Assembly (NCBI GenBank): GCA_900554745.1
Contig: USIU01000004.1
Span: 1-22,924 of the forward strand
Length of the DNA stretch: 22,924 nt
Direction: 5' to 3'
DNA from: an uncultured Leuconostoc sp.
GTDB lineage: Bacteria > Bacillota > Bacilli > Lactobacillales > Lactobacillaceae
How positions within the stretch are numbered: position 1 is the first letter of the stretch; the number at the start of each line of letters is the position of its first letter. Positions 20,636 through 22,924 of this stretch are shown here, piece after piece. The notes beneath the pieces are model-generated. The model saw only the letters and a list, made by a program, of their open reading frames with translations. It was not told where the DNA came from and made no database searches. The position numbers were made by a program, and so were the translations under genes.

Positions 20636-21733
20636 ATGAGTAAAGAATTAGTCGACGCGCTCGATGCCCTTGAAGCTGAACGCGGGATTGAACGCGCGGT
20701 TGTGATTGAAGCCTTGGAAGACGCCTTAAGAGCGGCTTACAAGAAGCAATACAATGCAGAACAGAATGTTGAAGCCGTTTTTGACACTAAAAAAGGGAAT
20801 GTTGCCATTAAGCAAGTCAAAGTCGTTGTTTTAGACGAAGACTTTGAAAACGAAGATACCGAAATTCCTTTGGAAGATGCCTTGGCCATTAATCGTGCCT
20901 ATGAACCAGGCGATGAAATTCGTTTCGATGTCACACCAAAGGACTTCGGTCGCATGGCTGCACAAGCTGCAAAACAAGTGATTGTGCAAAAAATGCGTGA
21001 AGCGAGCCGTGAAGCGATTTATAATAAATTTGCGGACTATCAAGATGAAATCATCACCGGTGAAGTGGATCGTCAAGACTCACGTTTCTTGTACTTGACT
21101 TTGCCAGGTAACCAAGAAGCAGCGATGGCACCAGCAGACCAAATGCCAAATGAACATTACCGGATGGGTGATCGGATCAAGGTGTTGGTCAACAAAGTTG
21201 AAAATAACGCCAAGGGACCACAAATCTTTGTGTCACGAACAGCGCCTGACTTGGTGAAGCGTTTGTTTGAACAAGAAGTGCCAGAAGTGTATGATGGTAC
21301 CGTTGAAATCATGAGCATTTCACGTGAAGCAGGCGATCGCTCAAAGATTGCGGTTTATACGCATGATGCTGATCTTGACCCAGTTGGGGCCATGGTTGGG
21401 CAACGCGGCGCCCGTGTACAAGCCGTGGTTAACGAACTTGGCGGCGAAAATATGGACATTGTGGAATGGGTGGAAGACGAAGCGCAATATATTGCCAACG
21501 CCTTGAACCCATCAGAAGTCACAGATGTGATTTTTGATCCAGAAAATGACCGTGCCGTCACAGTGATTGTCCCAGATAACCAATTGTCATTAGCCATTGG
21601 TAAGAAGGGTCAAAACGCCCGTTTGGCAGCCCGTTTGACTGGCTTTAAGATTGATATCAAATCTGAATCTGAAGCGGCCAGCAGTCTTGTGACTGAGGCA
21701 CCAGTAGCTGTCGAAGACGAAACCAACGAGTAA
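20636..21733 (+). CDS. nusA: Transcription termination/antitermination factor NusA
   Basis: Binds RNA polymerase and nascent RNA, affecting pausing and intrinsic termination. The N-terminal polymerase-binding domain (1-125) is followed by S1 (about 135-200, beginning ITGEVDRQDSRFLYL) and two KH domains (about 230-345). These contain VGAMVGQRGARVQAVVNELG and LAIGKKGQNARLAARLTG. The 365-aa length, without the extra C-terminal repeats of proteobacteria, is typical of Firmicutes. An acidic tail follows residue 350. GAGGA is 8 bases before the ATG. The operon leader contains a terminator that NusA could act on. Confidence 0.97.
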   Translation: MSKELVDALDALEAERGIERAVVIEALEDALRAAYKKQYNAEQNVEAVFDTKKGNVAIKQVKVVVLDEDFENEDTEIPLEDALAINRAYEPGDEIRFDVTPKDFGRMAAQAAKQVIVQKMREASREAIYNKFADYQDEIITGEVDRQDSRFLYLTLPGNQEAAMAPADQMPNEHYRMGDRIKVLVNKVENNAKGPQIFVSRTAPDLVKRLFEQEVPEVYDGTVEIMSISREAGDRSKIAVYTHDADLDPVGAMVGQRGARVQAVVNELGGENMDIVEWVEDEAQYIANALNPSEVTDVIFDPENDRAVTVIVPDNQLSLAIGKKGQNARLAARLTGFKIDIKSESEAASSLVTEAPVAVEDETNE

Positions 21734-21740
21734 TCTGATA

Positions 21741-21793
21741 GAAAGGAAACGTGTTTCTGCTCAGACGAGCACAAAGACACGCTAGATATTATG
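21741..21793 (+). promoter_or_regulatory. Hairpin-bridged ribosome binding site of ylxR
   Basis: AAAGGA (21742-21747) is 43 bases before ATG 21791, with no closer Shine-Dalgarno. CGTGTTT (21750-21756) pairs with AAGACACG (outer pairs to 21781), and TGCTC (21758-21762) pairs with GAGCA (21767-21771) around loop AGAC, 12 pairs in all with one internal loop. Folded spacing is 11 bases (2 + 9). Confidence 0.65.
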
Positions 21794-22087
21794 AAGCCAA
21801 GAAAAATACCTATGCGAAAAGACATCGTTACCGGTGAAATGTTTCCTAAAAAAGAACTTGTTCGTGTTGTGCGCGATAAAGAAGGGCATGTGAGCTTAGA
21901 CCCCACATCAAAAGCCAACGGTCGTGGCGCTTATATTAGGTTAGATCGTGATATTGCAGCCATGGCAAAGAAGAAGCGCATTTTTGATAAAGCCTTTGAG
22001 ATGAAGATTCCCGATGCGTTCTATGACGAACTAATCGCTTATGTGGATCATCAACAAGCGCGACGGGAGTTGTTTGGTGATAAGTAA
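21791..22087 (+). CDS. ylxR: YlxR family RNA-binding protein
   Basis: Small basic protein (98 aa) of the YlxR/RnpM family, found between nusA and infB in most Firmicutes. In B. subtilis it is reported to bind RNase P RNA and affect gene expression. The N-terminal MKPRKIPMRKDIVTGEMFPKKELVRVV and the GRGAYI signature (near residue 45) are conserved. The family usually has Cys where Asp stands in MRKD (MRKC). The start is firm by family alignment, which makes the missing adjacent Shine-Dalgarno notable. The 3' end overlaps ylxQ. Confidence 0.93.
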   Translation: MKPRKIPMRKDIVTGEMFPKKELVRVVRDKEGHVSLDPTSKANGRGAYIRLDRDIAAMAKKKRIFDKAFEMKIPDAFYDELIAYVDHQQARRELFGDK

Positions 22088-22397
22088 AGACGACCAAATT
22101 TTAAATCTACTCGGCTTAGCCATGCGTGCTGGTAAGTTAGTGTTGGGTTCTGACTCAACATTAACAGCAATACGTGGCAATAAGGTGCAAATGGCCTTTT
22201 TCCCCAGCGATGGTGGTCAAAGTCAAGCTAAAAAATTCGCTGATAAAGCAGCGTTTTATCATGTCACACTGATTCAAGACTATACCAAAGCGCAATTAAC
22301 CGATGCTATCGGCGTAAATCGCAGTGTATTTGCGATTGCGGATCGCGGTTTTAGTCGCAAAATTAAACAATTAATTTCAGAAAAGGAGCGGAACTAA
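22077..22397 (+). CDS. ylxQ: L7Ae/L30e-family RNA-binding protein YlxQ
   Basis: L7Ae/L8/Nop56-type kink-turn binding fold; a ribosome-associated protein of unclear function encoded before infB. The signature ILNLLGLAMRAGKLVLGSD lies at the N-terminus, and basic residues near the C-terminus (RGFSRKIKQLI) are typical. GTG 22077 is preferred: GGGAG ends 7 bases upstream and the resulting 106 aa start (MISKDDQILNLLG) fits the family. Longer readings run back into ylxR. It overlaps ylxR by 11 bases, and its stop abuts the infB ATG. Confidence 0.9.
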   Translation: MISKDDQILNLLGLAMRAGKLVLGSDSTLTAIRGNKVQMAFFPSDGGQSQAKKFADKAAFYHVTLIQDYTKAQLTDAIGVNRSVFAIADRGFSRKIKQLISEKERN

Positions 22398-22924
22398 ATG
22401 GCAGAAGAAAAGAAATTCTCAGGCTCAAACCGTCCTGCACGAAAACAGGCAGTCCCAGAACGTAAGGAGTTGCCCGCATCACAACGCCGTCATGCGGCAA
22501 AATTGACAGAAGGGTCATCAGCATCACAAGCAAGTGCTGGTTCACGTTCAAGTCGGCCTAACCGTTCAAATAACGGTCAAGGGCAAACACGCAACGCTGC
22601 GCGTCCAAATGGTGCCGCAGCCAGTCGGCCTAATAACGGTGGCCAAAGCCGCAACGCTCGCCCTGGTTCACGTTTGCAACCAACTGGTGGTCGTCCAGCA
22701 GTGCGCGAAAAGAAGAGTTGGTCAACGAAGCCACGTGAAGGGCAAGTCGACTACTCAAAGCAAACAGATAATAGTTTGAAGCAATACGTGAGTGAAAACG
22801 AAAAGCGTAAGCAAGCGGCCGCTGCTGCTAAGGCACCAAAGAAGCCAGCCACCCCAGCAAAGCCAACAGACGCTAAGAAGCCAGCCGCTGCTAAGCCAGC
22901 TACCACCCCAGCACCAGCTGCTGG
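22398..22924 (+). CDS. infB: Translation initiation factor IF-2, N-terminal part (cut by window end)
   Basis: An open frame of 175 codons runs from ATG 22398 to the window end, with AAGGAG about 10 bases upstream. It directly follows ylxQ in the standard nusA-ylxR-ylxQ-infB order. Only the variable N-terminal extension is present: a basic start (MAEEKKFSGSNRPARK), a Gly/Asn/Arg/Ser-rich stretch (about 40-100) with repeated SRPN and RNAR units, then a Lys/Ala/Pro-rich stretch (KKPA repeats, about 145-175). The GTPase domain lies beyond the window. The IF2N helical motif often found at the very N-terminus is not evident here. Identity rests on position and composition. Confidence 0.85.
   Translation, partial: MAEEKKFSGSNRPARKQAVPERKELPASQRRHAAKLTEGSSASQASAGSRSSRPNRSNNGQGQTRNAARPNGAAASRPNNGGQSRNARPGSRLQPTGGRPAVREKKSWSTKPREGQVDYSKQTDNSLKQYVSENEKRKQAAAAAKAPKKPATPAKPTDAKKPAAAKPATTPAPAA

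Overview
The window looks like chromosome of a lactic acid bacterium (Lactobacillales), most likely Leuconostocaceae and probably Weissella. The reasons are strong AAAGGAG-type ribosome binding sites, the plsY/parE/parC and rimP-nusA-ylxR-ylxQ-infB gene orders, an EbsA-family protein, a CcpA-type cre site, and an IF-2 with a Gly/Asn/Arg-rich N-terminus. The genus is inference; no rRNA is present. No mobile element, tRNA or CRISPR array was seen.

Layout. 1-1448: an RNase H-like gene and a class II fructose-bisphosphate aldolase (fba), both on the minus strand, with a CcpA-controllable promoter near 1700. 1818-7795: a plus-strand cluster ebsA-rluD-pyrR-carA-carB plus a small unknown gene, closed by a bidirectional terminator. 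7794-9029: an MFS exporter (minus). 9108-12689: rel, an unknown membrane protein and dtd, closed by a terminator shared with plsY. 12688-13305: plsY (minus), divergent from parE-parC (13508-18170). 18219-19124: Mn-dependent pyrophosphatase ppaC. 19287-19707: zinc-independent L33 and S14 pair. 19899 to the end: a leader with a terminator, then rimP-nusA-ylxR-ylxQ-infB (infB is cut by the window edge).

Two things stand out. First, four genes (pyrR, rel, parC, ylxR) have no Shine-Dalgarno sequence beside the start codon. Each has a strong one 31-91 bases upstream, and in each case an RNA hairpin fills the gap so that, once folded, the Shine-Dalgarno lies 9-11 bases from ATG. The left edges share GAAAGGARMYGTGT-like sequence, and rel and ylxR also share the right edge. 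carA may be a fifth, weaker case. Hairpin-bridged ribosome binding sites are known singly (for example in phage T4), but a recurrent family on one bacterial chromosome segment would be new to my knowledge.

Second, the carA and carB genes next to pyrR are full-length open frames whose products have lost the catalytic residues of carbamoyl phosphate synthase. The glutaminase Cys and His are Gly and Phe, the ATP-grasp Glu/Asn/Arg are Lys/Ser/Tyr, and CarB is about 200 residues short. They look like a retained pseudoenzyme pair.
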